Below are positions 44,619 to 54,012 of a stretch of DNA of 64,000 bases, piece after piece; positions within the stretch are counted from its first letter, which is position 1; each line of letters opens with the position of its first letter. The notes under the pieces were generated by a model, which made no database searches, was not told where the DNA came from, and saw nothing but the letters and a program-made list of their open reading frames with translations. Position numbers and translations under genes: made by a program. Origin of the DNA: Cytophagaceae bacterium (lineage in GTDB: Bacteria; Bacteroidota; Bacteroidia; Cytophagales; Spirosomataceae); contig JAIXOL010000067.1 in NCBI GenBank assembly GCA_027486845.1, positions 18,434 to 82,433 of the forward strand, given 5' to 3'.

Positions 44619-45392
44619 ATTTTGTAAAAATTCGACGGCTGATTTGATGTCAGTATGCAATACTCGGTCGTTATCATTGAAGGCTGTTTTTAGCCTAAAT
44701 TTTTCGTAGATTTCTTCTACTATTTCTGAGCTTTTGAGTTTTTAATAAAGCATAAATCCCGTAAGCGGCCATAAATTGTGTGCCATTGATGAGGGCAATT
44801 CCTTCTTTGCTTTGTAGCTCGATAGGTTGCTAGCCGAATTGGCCTAAGACTTCTTTTGAGGCTCTTTTTTAATTAAAATCACTTCTCCTAAACCAATCAA
44901 CGGTAAAGCCAAATGTGATAGCGGAGATAGGTAGCCTGAAGCACCAGGTGACCCATTTGCATAAATAACAGGTGTAATGTCGTAATTGTAAAAATCAATC
45001 AATCGCTGAACGGTTTGCAGGTGCACGCCCGAATATCTGCAAGAAAGCGACTGAATTTTTAAGAAAAGCATCCATTTTACAATCTCATGAGGAACCCCAT
45101 CGCCAATTCCATAAGCATGCGATTGTAATAAATTATATTTTAGTTTAGCAATTTGAGTTTTGTCAATCGCTATATTTTGCACGAAACCAGAGCCTGTATT
45201 TAGGACATAAAAAAGGCATTCACTATTGTTGAGTTTTTGGTCGAGAAAATCTCGGCAATTATTGATTCGGTTGGGTGTTGCTTCCGAAAGGGTGAGGTCT
45301 AGCTTATGTATTGAGATTTGCTGTAAATTATCAATGTCCAGCCAATCTTGGGCAATAAAGAGTATGCTTTTGTCAATGATTGTGGTAATCAT
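44598..45392 (-). pseudogene. Decayed aromatic amino acid ammonia-lyase (HutH-like)
   Basis: The first 182 residues read as the N-terminal part of a histidine/aromatic ammonia-lyase: YVLNTGSGFVQ, LLQSHAYGIGDGVP and GSPGASGYLSPLSHLALPLIGLGEV, which holds the Ala-Ser-Gly that forms the MIO cofactor (the usual Asp after it is Tyr). The frame then breaks at an A6 run (about 44866-44871). Homology goes on in another frame (EVLGQFG, stop in place of Trp at about 44830, QPIELQSKEGIALINGTQF), then jumps by deletion to a C-terminus-like DRVLHTDIKSAVEFL, stopping at 44598. Roughly 200 or more central residues are absent. It cannot make an active enzyme. Confidence 0.85.
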
Positions 45393-45447
45393 TGTTGAAC
45401 CTAATTTTTTAACAAAATTCGGCCTACTATTTAATAATTAAAAATAG

Positions 45448-45455
45448 TATTTTTG
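45448..45455 (+). promoter_or_regulatory. Candidate -7 box of mqo
   Basis: TATTTTTG matches TAnnTTTG, about 150 nt before the mqo ATG. Between it and the gene lies an imperfect direct repeat with core ACAACAAAAA (near 45500 and 45585). Confidence 0.45.
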
Positions 45456-45603
45456 TGAGTAATTAATCAATTAAAGTGATTAGCTGCGTTTTATTTGCAC
45501 AACAAAAAGCAAACAAAATATTATAATTTATCCCTCTAGCACAGTATTATAATGAAAGTGTTTAGCTTTACGACTTCGTTTTACACAACAAAAAACGTAA
45601 CTT

Positions 45604-47112
45604 ATGACAAGAATTTCAAAGACCATCAATAAAAAGCCCGATGTGGTGCTTATTGGGGCTGGAATCATGAGTGCCACACTCGGAATCATGCTCAAAGAAT
45701 TTCAGCCAGACCTCACGATTGAGGTTTTTGAACGATTAGATTTTGTCGCGGGCGAAAGTTCGGATGCGTGGAATAATGCAGGTACGGGGCATTCGGCACT
45801 TTGTGAATTAAATTACACACCTGAACTTGAAGATGGTTCGATTGATTGCAAAAAAGCCATTATGATTGATGAAGCCTTTGAGACTTCGCGTCAGTTTTGG
45901 GCTTTTTTAGTCGAGAAAAACATCGTTCAATCACCTGAAAGTTTTATTCGTAGTATTCCGCACATGAGTTTTGTTTGGGGCGAAGAAAACGTTACTTACC
46001 TCCGAAAACGTCATGCGGCACTTACAAAATATCACCCTTTCAAAGGGATGAAATATTCCGAAAATCATATACAACTGAAAGAATGGATGCCGATTGTGAT
46101 GGAAGGCCGTGACCCCAGCCAGCATGTGGCAGCGACAAAAATGGATATCGGAACTGATGTCAATTTTGGTGCTTTAACTCGTGCTTTGCTCGATTATTTA
46201 GATGGTTTGAATGGCGTAAATATTCATTTGCACCATGAAGTAATAGATATTGAGCGAAAAGATGATGATAAAAAATGGACGATTGAGGTAAAAAACTTAA
46301 ATACTAATGAAGAAACGGAGGTTGAAACTAAATTTGTGTTTATCGGGGCGGGCGGAGGTTCATTGCATTTACTCGAAAAGTCTGATATTCCCGAAGGTAA
46401 AGGTTTTGGCGGTTTCCCTGTGAGTGGACAATGGTTGAAGTGTATTAATCCCGAAGTTATCAATGCTCATCATTCCAAAGTGTATGGTAAGGCTTCGGTT
46501 GGAGCTCCACCAATGTCAGTTCCACACCTTGATTCACGCATGATTGATGGTGAAAAAGCTTTGCTTTTTGGCCCGTATGCAGGTTTTTCTACGAAATTCT
46601 TGAAAAATGGCTCTTATTTTGATTTGCCGACTTCAATAAAATGGTCGAATCTGATTCCGATGATTTCGGCTGGTTTGGATAATATACCACTTACAAAATA
46701 TCTAATTCATGAAGTCATGCAATCGGAAGAGGCAAAACTGGAAGCCCTTAGAAACTTTATGCCAACCGCTAAAATGGAAGATTGGGAATTAGAAATTGCT
46801 GGGCAACGAGTCCAGGTAATCAAAAAAGATGACGAACATGGTGGCGTTTTGGAGTTCGGAACGGAGGTAGTCAGTGCCGCTGATGGCTCGTTGGCTGCTC
46901 TATTGGGGGCTTCGCCTGGGGCTTCTACTTCGGTTTCTATTATGTTGAATGTAATAAAAAAGTGTTTTCCAGAAAGGGCGAAAAGTAATGAGTGGCAATC
47001 AAAAATAAAACAAATGATTCCATCGTATGGCTGCTCACTGGTAGATAATCCTGAACTTTGTGACCAAGTTAGGGGATGGACAAATCAAGTATTGAAATTA
47101 GAAAATAAATAA
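45604..47112 (+). CDS. mqo: Malate:quinone oxidoreductase
   Basis: A 502-residue FAD enzyme of the Mqo family. The FAD-binding motif is GAGIMSATLG (residues 18-27), with FERLDFVAGESSDAWNNAGTGHSA next (family hallmark), then GAGGGSLHLLEKSDIPEGKGFGGFPVSGQ split here as GAGGGSLHLL and GKGFGGFPVSGQ, and GASPGASTSVSIML near the end. It oxidises malate to oxaloacetate on the inner membrane surface and passes electrons to menaquinone or another quinone. The next gene starts 2 nt after its stop. Confidence 0.95.
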   Translation: MTRISKTINKKPDVVLIGAGIMSATLGIMLKEFQPDLTIEVFERLDFVAGESSDAWNNAGTGHSALCELNYTPELEDGSIDCKKAIMIDEAFETSRQFWAFLVEKNIVQSPESFIRSIPHMSFVWGEENVTYLRKRHAALTKYHPFKGMKYSENHIQLKEWMPIVMEGRDPSQHVAATKMDIGTDVNFGALTRALLDYLDGLNGVNIHLHHEVIDIERKDDDKKWTIEVKNLNTNEETEVETKFVFIGAGGGSLHLLEKSDIPEGKGFGGFPVSGQWLKCINPEVINAHHSKVYGKASVGAPPMSVPHLDSRMIDGEKALLFGPYAGFSTKFLKNGSYFDLPTSIKWSNLIPMISAGLDNIPLTKYLIHEVMQSEEAKLEALRNFMPTAKMEDWELEIAGQRVQVIKKDDEHGGVLEFGTEVVSAADGSLAALLGASPGASTSVSIMLNVIKKCFPERAKSNEWQSKIKQMIPSYGCSLVDNPELCDQVRGWTNQVLKLENK

Positions 47113-47114
47113 AT

Positions 47115-50100
47115 ATGGCAATACAATATGGCAAAACCTGGTGGGGACAGCAGTGGCTCAATTCTCTTTCAAAAATTGATAACAGCAATCGCCTTCCTCG
47201 TGGCAGAACTTATGCCAATAAAGGTGCAGTAAAAAATATTGAAATTGAAACTAATGCCATTTCTGCAAAAGTACAAGGGTCGGCTCCTCGACCTTATAAA
47301 GTGATGGTCAGCGTACCGATTTTTACAAATAGTCAAAAACAAGCACTTTTAGAAGCAATTTTGGGGAATCCGACATTGCTCGCCAAATTATTGAACCGTG
47401 AATTACCGCAAGAATTAGCCAAGTTTGCAGAGCAAAAGAATATTCCGCTTTTTCCAAAATCTTGGCGAGATTTTCCGATGAAGTGTTCTTGTCCTGATTC
47501 GGCCGTGCCTTGTAAACATTTGGCAGCGGTCATTTATATCATCGCCAATGAAATTGATAAAAACCCATTTTTGGTTTTTCAGCTACATGATTTTGATGTT
47601 TTGGGCGAAGTCAGTAGCCGTTATTCTGTTGGTAAAACATCAGGTATCCGAGTAAATGCGTTTGTGGATTTTTTTGAAGAAAAGTTTGCAGAAATAGCTA
47701 AAATAAAAGATGATATTTTTGATGATATTGATTTCTCTTATATTGAACCAATGTCTGATAAACTATTGAAAATTATTCAGGGAAGCCCAATTTTTGCAGA
47801 AAAAGATTTTAAGAAAAACCTTCAAAAGGCTCATAAATTATTGCCAAAAGGGCTTTTAAAATGGAAACTTGAAGAAAAAAAAGCAATCATTGAAGACTTA
47901 GTTTTGGGAGATAATATCGAAATATTTGTTTCAGAAACTGCTAAAATTGCCGAGTTTAGGTTTGTTTCAACCGAGGGAGAAGTACGAGATTATAAGAAAG
48001 TTACGTTTGAAAAATTATTAAACACAGTTTATCTATGCGACGAAAAATATTTTGACCGAATGTCGGATACTTTCCGAATTTTAAAGATTTCGCATCAATT
48101 TTGCTTGAAATTGCTCGAAAATGGAGCAATTATACCTCAATTATTAAAAAACACAGGCGATGATTATTTTATCAGATGGCTTCCTGCTCTTAATAACGCT
48201 GAAATAGAAGATATTCTTAAGACATTTTCACAAGCGATTCCGCCCAATTTAATTCAATTTCAGACTAAGAAAAAAACGCTTTATCAAATTCCTAGTGAAC
48301 AAATACTGACGCTTTGTTCGCTTATGCTAAATGAGTATGTAAGTCTGTTTACGATTCCGATGGGCGATTTTTTTCGTGGTAAGGTTTCCTACGAAATGTG
48401 GGACGAATTTTTCTTTCAACAAGTTTCCTACGAATTTAAAGGTTTTCGAGAGAAAGAAACACCAATTGGCATTCAGACATGGCTGAACAATTATTATATT
48501 ACTCAAAAAGATTTTGTGCCAATATTAAGAATTGAAGAAGACCCAGAAAGAGGCGACTTTGTGCTTGATGTTTTGGTGCAAAATCGATACGAACAACAAA
48601 AAGAGCCGATTGAGTTTCAGCAAATTTTGCAGAAGCAACTCTACGAAAGTATACGTTTTGAGGTGTTACAGGATTTACTTCTACTATCAAATCATTTTTC
48701 TGCTTTAGACAAATATTTGCAAATGCAAGGCAGACAAAAAATGAAATTTGATGGTGAGGAGTTTGTGGGAGTTTTACTTGAAATACTACCAACATTACAA
48801 CTTTTCGGAATTCAGATTCTATTGCCAAAATCGCTGAAACATTGGATAAAACCGCAGATTTCAGGTACAATAAAATCAAAGAAAGCTTCGGATGGAGGAG
48901 GTTTTATGCATCTTGATGATATGCTTTCTTTCAATTGGCAAATTGCTGTTGGCGAAGATTTAATGTCATGGAATGAGTTTGAGCGTCTTATCAAGGGCAT
49001 GAAAGGTTTGGTCAAAATCAAAAACCAATATATGTTGATTGAACAAGATGAACTAGAAAAACTCAAAAAACGTCTTGAAAATCCACCGAAATTGACTGGT
49101 GCAGATTTGCTAAAAATGGCTCTTGCCGAAGAATATCAAGGCTCAAAAATTGGGCTTTCGGAAGATGTTCTTGTATTATTGAAAGATTTAACGAGTCCAG
49201 GTAATGTAAAGCTTCCAGAAAATCTTCATGCCGAACTCCGCCCGTACCAATTACGTGGCTATGAATGGATGGTCAAAAATACCAAACTAGGCTTTGGCAG
49301 TTTGATTGCTGATGATATGGGTTTGGGCAAAACTTTACAAGTAATTACACTTTTATTGAAATTTAAACAAGAAGGAGCGTTTGCCAAAAATAAGGCCTTG
49401 ATTGTTGTTCCGACTACACTTTTGACGAATTGGCAGAAAGAAATCAATCGTTTTGCACCTGATTTAACCTTCCAGATTTATCATGGAACAAAACGAAAAC
49501 TAGAAATTAAAGACACTGAAAATCCTATTGATTTAGTAATAACTACTTATGGAACTGTGCGAAGCGATGCCGATATTTTCAAAAAATTAAATTGGTATTG
49601 TGTAGCGATTGACGAAGCTCAAAACATTAAAAACCCTGATACTGAGCAAACAAAAGCTATTAAAAATCTAAAATCTGACATTAAAATTGCGATGAGCGGT
49701 ACACCCGTAGAAAATCGTTTGAGTGAATTTTGGAGTATTCTTGATTTTACAAACAAAGGCTATTTAGGGAATTTGAACAAATTTACAAACGAATTCACAA
49801 AACCGATTCAGTTAGAACACAATCAAGAAAAACTTCAAATTTTTAAGAAAATAACTGCACCATTTCTGCTCAGAAGAGTAAAAACCGACAAAAGTATTAT
49901 CAGTGATTTACCTGATAAAATAGAGAATAACCATTATACAAATCTTAGCAAAGAACAAGCTGCTTTATATGAAAGTGTTGTTCAACAGAGTCTGAAAGAT
50001 ATTGAAGAAAATGAAGGAATCGCCCGTAAAGGATTGGTACTGAAATTAATGACAGCTTTGAAACAAATTGGAAACCATCCGTATCAATATTTGAATAAAG

Positions 50101-50648
50101 GGAAAAAAGCATTAGAAGAATCGGGGAAAGCTCAAATGTTGATAGAACTCTTAGAAAATATTCAAGAAGCTAATGAAAAAGTACTGATTTTTACACAATA
50201 TCGTGAAATGGGTAAACTTTTGGTTGAGTTTATTAAGGATAGATTTTGGGTTGAGCCGCTATTTCTTCACGGTGGAATCGACCGCAAACAAAGAGATATA
50301 TTGGTAGAAAGGTTTCAGAAAAACAGAGCGGATTCTATCTTTATTTTATCATTAAAAGCAGGCGGGACTGGACTAAATCTGACACAAGGTAACCATGTTA
50401 TTCATTTTGATTTGTGGTGGAATCCTGCTGTAGAAAACCAAGCAACCGACCGAGCCTTTAGAATTGGCCAAACTAAAAATGTGATGGTTTATCGTCTTAT
50501 AAATCAAGGAACGATGGAAGAAAAAATTGATGCGATGATTCGTTCCAAAAAAGATTTGGCCGATATGAGTATCACTACTGGCGAAAATTGGCTCGGAGAT
50601 TTATCAAATGAAGATTTGAAAAACTTGGTTCGGTTGACTAAAATGTGA
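47115..50648 (+). CDS. SWIM zinc finger and SNF2-family helicase
   Basis: A 1177-residue protein. A SWIM zinc finger is at about residues 124-137 (CSCPDSAVPCKH). A long middle part (about 200-690) has the look of the bacterial SNF2-associated region. The SNF2 ATPase has Walker A DDMGLGKTLQ (about 733), DEAQ box DEAQNIKN (about 833), then the helicase C domain with LSLKAGGTGLNLT and QATDRAFRIGQ. These proteins translocate on double-stranded DNA; the cell role in bacteria is unclear. It begins 2 nt after mqo, so it is read from the same message. Confidence 0.93.
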   Translation: MAIQYGKTWWGQQWLNSLSKIDNSNRLPRGRTYANKGAVKNIEIETNAISAKVQGSAPRPYKVMVSVPIFTNSQKQALLEAILGNPTLLAKLLNRELPQELAKFAEQKNIPLFPKSWRDFPMKCSCPDSAVPCKHLAAVIYIIANEIDKNPFLVFQLHDFDVLGEVSSRYSVGKTSGIRVNAFVDFFEEKFAEIAKIKDDIFDDIDFSYIEPMSDKLLKIIQGSPIFAEKDFKKNLQKAHKLLPKGLLKWKLEEKKAIIEDLVLGDNIEIFVSETAKIAEFRFVSTEGEVRDYKKVTFEKLLNTVYLCDEKYFDRMSDTFRILKISHQFCLKLLENGAIIPQLLKNTGDDYFIRWLPALNNAEIEDILKTFSQAIPPNLIQFQTKKKTLYQIPSEQILTLCSLMLNEYVSLFTIPMGDFFRGKVSYEMWDEFFFQQVSYEFKGFREKETPIGIQTWLNNYYITQKDFVPILRIEEDPERGDFVLDVLVQNRYEQQKEPIEFQQILQKQLYESIRFEVLQDLLLLSNHFSALDKYLQMQGRQKMKFDGEEFVGVLLEILPTLQLFGIQILLPKSLKHWIKPQISGTIKSKKASDGGGFMHLDDMLSFNWQIAVGEDLMSWNEFERLIKGMKGLVKIKNQYMLIEQDELEKLKKRLENPPKLTGADLLKMALAEEYQGSKIGLSEDVLVLLKDLTSPGNVKLPENLHAELRPYQLRGYEWMVKNTKLGFGSLIADDMGLGKTLQVITLLLKFKQEGAFAKNKALIVVPTTLLTNWQKEINRFAPDLTFQIYHGTKRKLEIKDTENPIDLVITTYGTVRSDADIFKKLNWYCVAIDEAQNIKNPDTEQTKAIKNLKSDIKIAMSGTPVENRLSEFWSILDFTNKGYLGNLNKFTNEFTKPIQLEHNQEKLQIFKKITAPFLLRRVKTDKSIISDLPDKIENNHYTNLSKEQAALYESVVQQSLKDIEENEGIARKGLVLKLMTALKQIGNHPYQYLNKGKKALEESGKAQMLIELLENIQEANEKVLIFTQYREMGKLLVEFIKDRFWVEPLFLHGGIDRKQRDILVERFQKNRADSIFILSLKAGGTGLNLTQGNHVIHFDLWWNPAVENQATDRAFRIGQTKNVMVYRLINQGTMEEKIDAMIRSKKDLADMSITTGENWLGDLSNEDLKNLVRLTKM

Positions 50649-50814
50649 TACTAATATGGAACTCTGACAGCTTCGTTATTTTCTAATGCTTGCCCATGAG
50701 TTGCACTTCAGACGTGCAGCCGAAACTATTTATTGTACAGCTTACACTTACCCTTAATGGAATCCAAAAAAAATCTAATCCGAGTTTGAGGCGGTTTATG
50801 AAAATAGTCGAAGA

Positions 50815-51279
50815 CTATTTGTTTATAAATATCTGCGTAAAAAACAAATATCCATCAGCCCTACGTACGATTCCCACACCCGTAAGCGTAAATTTGCCTT
50901 CGATATTTTTTCGATGTCCAGGGCTTTGTATCCAACGATTGACTACTTCTTGTGCCGAAAATTTTCCGTATGCAACATTCTCTGCTATAGCGTTTGATAG
51001 TTCAATTTGCCTCATGAGTCTATCGGCTCGGCCATCAAAACCATCGTGGCCAAAAGCTACCCTGCCGTCACTCATATTTTTGCTGTGTTTCAGTGCCTCT
51101 GCCGTAATGAGTGGCATCATTGTGAGTGGCCTTAAACCTTTGGTTTTACGGTACCGATTTACATTATCTAAAACCTCTTGTTGGAGTTTAGCTTCACCGC
51201 TGATTTGCTCGGTAGTTTGAGAATGTGCTTGAAGAGAAAAGAAAACTAAAAAGGCAAAAATGAAACGATTTTTCATCAT
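50815..51279 (-). CDS. CAP domain (SCP/PR-1-like) exported protein
   Basis: A 154-residue protein with a signal peptide (MMKNRFIFAFLVFFSLQAHS). The CAP domain shows LNNVNRYRKTKGLRPL-like start (VNRYRKTKGL), ALKHSKNMSDGR, FGHDGFDGRADRL, AENVAYG and WIQSPGHRKNIEG. The His and Glu residues of the typical CAP cavity are present (HSKNM, AENV, GHRKN). Biochemical role unknown. The 166-bp gap upstream of the convergent SNF2 gene end holds nothing recognised. Confidence 0.9.
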   Translation of the reverse strand: MMKNRFIFAFLVFFSLQAHSQTTEQISGEAKLQQEVLDNVNRYRKTKGLRPLTMMPLITAEALKHSKNMSDGRVAFGHDGFDGRADRLMRQIELSNAIAENVAYGKFSAQEVVNRWIQSPGHRKNIEGKFTLTGVGIVRRADGYLFFTQIFINK

Positions 51280-51361
51280 AAAAATTATCAGTACGTTTAT
51301 CCTAACGTAATTGATAGGGTTTGGTATTGTGCAATTAGAACTTTAAAAATGAAATAACCAT

Positions 51362-52117
51362 TTATTTGTGTCTAAACCAGCAATCAGTTCGGAGATTTTG
51401 ATATTCTTTAAACACAGTATTGATGGGTGAGCCATGAAAAAACCTATTATTAAATATTGTATAAATTAAATAGTTGAATGCTCCCATATCACCAGTATAT
51501 GCTGTTTGATTATCGTGATTATATTGGCGGTGGATTGAAGATAATTTTCCGATAAATTCACGCATTACTGTAATATTACCGCCAACTATGCCACAGTTTA
51601 AGAGAGTTTTATTACCAAAATATTTCTCATATTGTGCATAATCTCCAATTTTACTACGTAAATGCTCAGAATGAGCTTGCATCCATTCGTTATGGAGTAC
51701 TTTAGGTTCATCTCCACAAAAAATTGCCGAAGTGTTTTGGAGATAAAACGGCTGCAAAAAAGGGTTTCGCACAACTACAACATCAGAAATATCAGTTAAA
51801 AATATATTTTCAATAGTATGATGGTGATTTTGCAGATATTCGTCATAAACCAAATACCGATAAATATTTGGATTGAATCGACTATCGTATTCAATTTTTA
51901 CAAAACTTATGTGTTCATTTTGATATTTAAGACAAGTTGCTTCGGAAAAATTATTATGGAAAATAATACCATTGAGCTTTAAATCAATGACCGAGTCTGC
52001 CCAAGCTTTTACAAGAGAATAATCATCATTAGGTAAAGTATAACTACGATTTACATCATAAATGCCCGTAATGTGGCACGCCATGATTACATTTTTATAA
52101 ATTGGCAAAGTGGACAT
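51362..52117 (-). CDS. Putative GT-A type glycosyltransferase
   Basis: The start at 52117 (MSTLPIYKNVIMACHITG) is chosen among three in-frame ATGs, giving 251 residues; even so it overlaps the upstream glycosyltransferase gene by 23 nt. The sequence has the layout of small nucleotide-sugar transferases: FHNNFSEATCLKY, YRYLVYDEYL, then the Asp pair IFLTDISDVVVVRNPF as a metal-binding motif, LLNCGIVGGN and GDMGAFNYLIY. Not assigned to a numbered family with certainty. It follows, and is likely coupled to, the GT2 gene. Confidence 0.65.
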   Translation of the reverse strand: MSTLPIYKNVIMACHITGIYDVNRSYTLPNDDYSLVKAWADSVIDLKLNGIIFHNNFSEATCLKYQNEHISFVKIEYDSRFNPNIYRYLVYDEYLQNHHHTIENIFLTDISDVVVVRNPFLQPFYLQNTSAIFCGDEPKVLHNEWMQAHSEHLRSKIGDYAQYEKYFGNKTLLNCGIVGGNITVMREFIGKLSSIHRQYNHDNQTAYTGDMGAFNYLIYTIFNNRFFHGSPINTVFKEYQNLRTDCWFRHK

Positions 52118-52772
52118 ACGAATTTTTATTGTTGAATTTAGCAAAGTTAGCATTTTTGATTTTCGCACAGGTACTATTCGGCGTATTGCGATAGTAAATG
52201 TAGGTTCTTAAATTTACTTTCTTTACCTCATATCTTTGTGATGCACTTTCATAAAATTGGGCATCAGCTGCATATTTTTTTTGAAACTTTAGGTTCATAA
52301 AAACATCTTTTTTGCCAAATAAAGTAGCAAATAAGATACAATCATCAACATGAATGAGTTGACTTTGGTCATACTTATCAGGGACATAAAAATCATCTAA
52401 ACTGTCTACAATGGTTTCGGTTGTAGATGCAATCAAATCCAGTGATTCTACAGCTTTTAGGCAAGACGATAAATGATTATGTTTATACTCGTCGTCAGCA
52501 TCCAAAATAGTGATATATTCACCAATACTATTCAAAATTCCTCGATTAATTGACTCGGACTGTCCGCAATTTGTATGGCGAAGGTAACTGATTTTACTTT
52601 CGTTCTGAATTACGTAGTTTAATAGTTGATTTTGGGTTCCATTCTGACTACCATCGTCAATGACAATCATCTCAAAATCTTGAAAATCTTGATTTAATAC
52701 GGAGTCAATGGCACGTTTAACTAGAGGAAAATCAGTATCATATACTGCCATCAGTACAGATATTTTGGGCAT
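52095..52772 (-). CDS. Glycosyltransferase family 2
   Basis: A 225-residue GT2 protein. It begins MPKISVLMAVYDTDFPLVKR, then SVLNQDFQDFEMIVIDDGSQ (nucleotide-binding, about 25-44), GQSESINRGIL and the metal motif ILDADDEY (about 95). GT2 proteins add sugars for surface polysaccharides or protein glycans. It is shorter than usual and lacks membrane helices. It leads the two-gene unit and has a candidate promoter at 52813. Confidence 0.88.
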   Translation of the reverse strand: MPKISVLMAVYDTDFPLVKRAIDSVLNQDFQDFEMIVIDDGSQNGTQNQLLNYVIQNESKISYLRHTNCGQSESINRGILNSIGEYITILDADDEYKHNHLSSCLKAVESLDLIASTTETIVDSLDDFYVPDKYDQSQLIHVDDCILFATLFGKKDVFMNLKFQKKYAADAQFYESASQRYEVKKVNLRTYIYYRNTPNSTCAKIKNANFAKFNNKNSYVHFANL

Positions 52773-53078
52773 ATTTGCGAATAAAGAAGGTCTTGCTACA
52801 ATATAGTCAACACAAAGCTAAGGCATAAATAGAAACAGAATGTTATGTCAATATTATATTTGAAAAAATGAATGCTATTAATCTGTTTTTTTAAAATAGT
52901 GTGTAAAAAAGTATAAGACTGAATTGATTCTTAAATTTTCTTAATAATATTCTTTCGCCTAGTGAGATTTAATAAAATTAATACTTATTTTTATGGATAA
53001 AAGTTTGGTGACTGAAAAACTGCCTTTAATCGGTTGTGAGCCACTAACTTAACTCAACCTTCAATCTATAATACTATA
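52773..53078. other. Intergenic region between divergent GT2 and ThuA genes
   Basis: 306 bp, AT-rich. It contains the minus-strand -7 box near 52813-52820. No clear promoter was found for the ThuA gene, and no RNA gene or repeat was seen. Confidence 0.5.
52813..52820 (-). promoter_or_regulatory. Candidate -7 box of the GT2 gene
   Basis: On the minus strand TAGCTTTG, matching TAnnTTTG, 40 nt before the ATG at 52772; -33 region weak. Confidence 0.45.
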
Positions 53079-53939
53079 ATGCGTAAAACTTTTTTATTGC
53101 TGAGTTTTGTGCTGTTAGGTGCGTTTTGGCATCAAGCAACTGCACAAGCTAAAAAAAAGCCGTTGATTGTCTTCGTCACTGGCGACCACGAGTACAGTGG
53201 TGAATTTACTCTTCCATTAATCGCTGCCGAGCTCGAAAAAAACTACGGTTTCAGAACCAAAGTTTTGAAGGCTTATCCGAACCAAAATGCCGAAAAAGAT
53301 ATCCCAGGTTTGGAGGCTTTGCAAGAGGCTGATTTAGCTGTTTTTTATCTCCGTTGGCGACAACTACCGCCCGAGCAACTCGAACACATTGATAAATATC
53401 TCAAATCTGGAAAGCCAATAATGGGTTTCCGAACAACAACTCACGCTTTCAATTTCCCTAAAGGTAATGCTTCTGAACGTTGGAATGCCTTTGGCGAATT
53501 TGCTCTTAATGCTCCTCCGGGCTGGGGTGGAAAAGCTGCTCATACGCATTATGGACACGAAAGTAGCACAGATGTTTCGGTTATTGAAGCGGGTAAAAAC
53601 CACCCGATTTTGACTGGCGTTGCTCCCAATTTTCATGTGCGTTCGTGGTTATATCGAGTTTTGCCCGATTATCCTACTAAAGGGTCAGAGTGGCTGTTGA
53701 TGGGAAAGTCAGTCAACCCTGATAAAGCTGCCATCGAAAATCCAGTTGCGTGGACTGGTACCAATTCGTTTGGTGCTAAAGTTTTTACTACTACAATGGG
53801 TCATCCTGAAGATTTTCAAGTAGAAGCTTTCCAACGCCTCGTTATTAATGCTATTCATTGGGAATTGGGCAAAAAAATCCCAAAAAATTGGAAAGGTAAA
53901 ATAGATATTAATGTGCCATATCGTGGCATGGTGAAATAA
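53079..53939 (+). CDS. ThuA domain-containing exported protein
   Basis: A 286-residue protein with a signal peptide (about residues 1-23) and a ThuA (glutamine amidotransferase-like) domain: VFVTGDHEYSGEFTLPLIA (about 31-49), AVFYLRWRQLP, GFRTTTHAF and THYGHES. ThuA-like proteins occur in carbohydrate catabolism clusters, often with Planctomycete-type cytochromes; some related enzymes act on 3-keto sugars. It is 73 nt before the next gene on the same strand and probably works with it. Confidence 0.88.
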   Translation: MRKTFLLLSFVLLGAFWHQATAQAKKKPLIVFVTGDHEYSGEFTLPLIAAELEKNYGFRTKVLKAYPNQNAEKDIPGLEALQEADLAVFYLRWRQLPPEQLEHIDKYLKSGKPIMGFRTTTHAFNFPKGNASERWNAFGEFALNAPPGWGGKAAHTHYGHESSTDVSVIEAGKNHPILTGVAPNFHVRSWLYRVLPDYPTKGSEWLLMGKSVNPDKAAIENPVAWTGTNSFGAKVFTTTMGHPEDFQVEAFQRLVINAIHWELGKKIPKNWKGKIDINVPYRGMVK

Positions 53940-54012
53940 AGCCAATATTTAAATCAGTGAATGAGAGAATAATTGAATCGTTTCTCGCTTCCTCTAAAAA
54001 TACTAAAAACTC

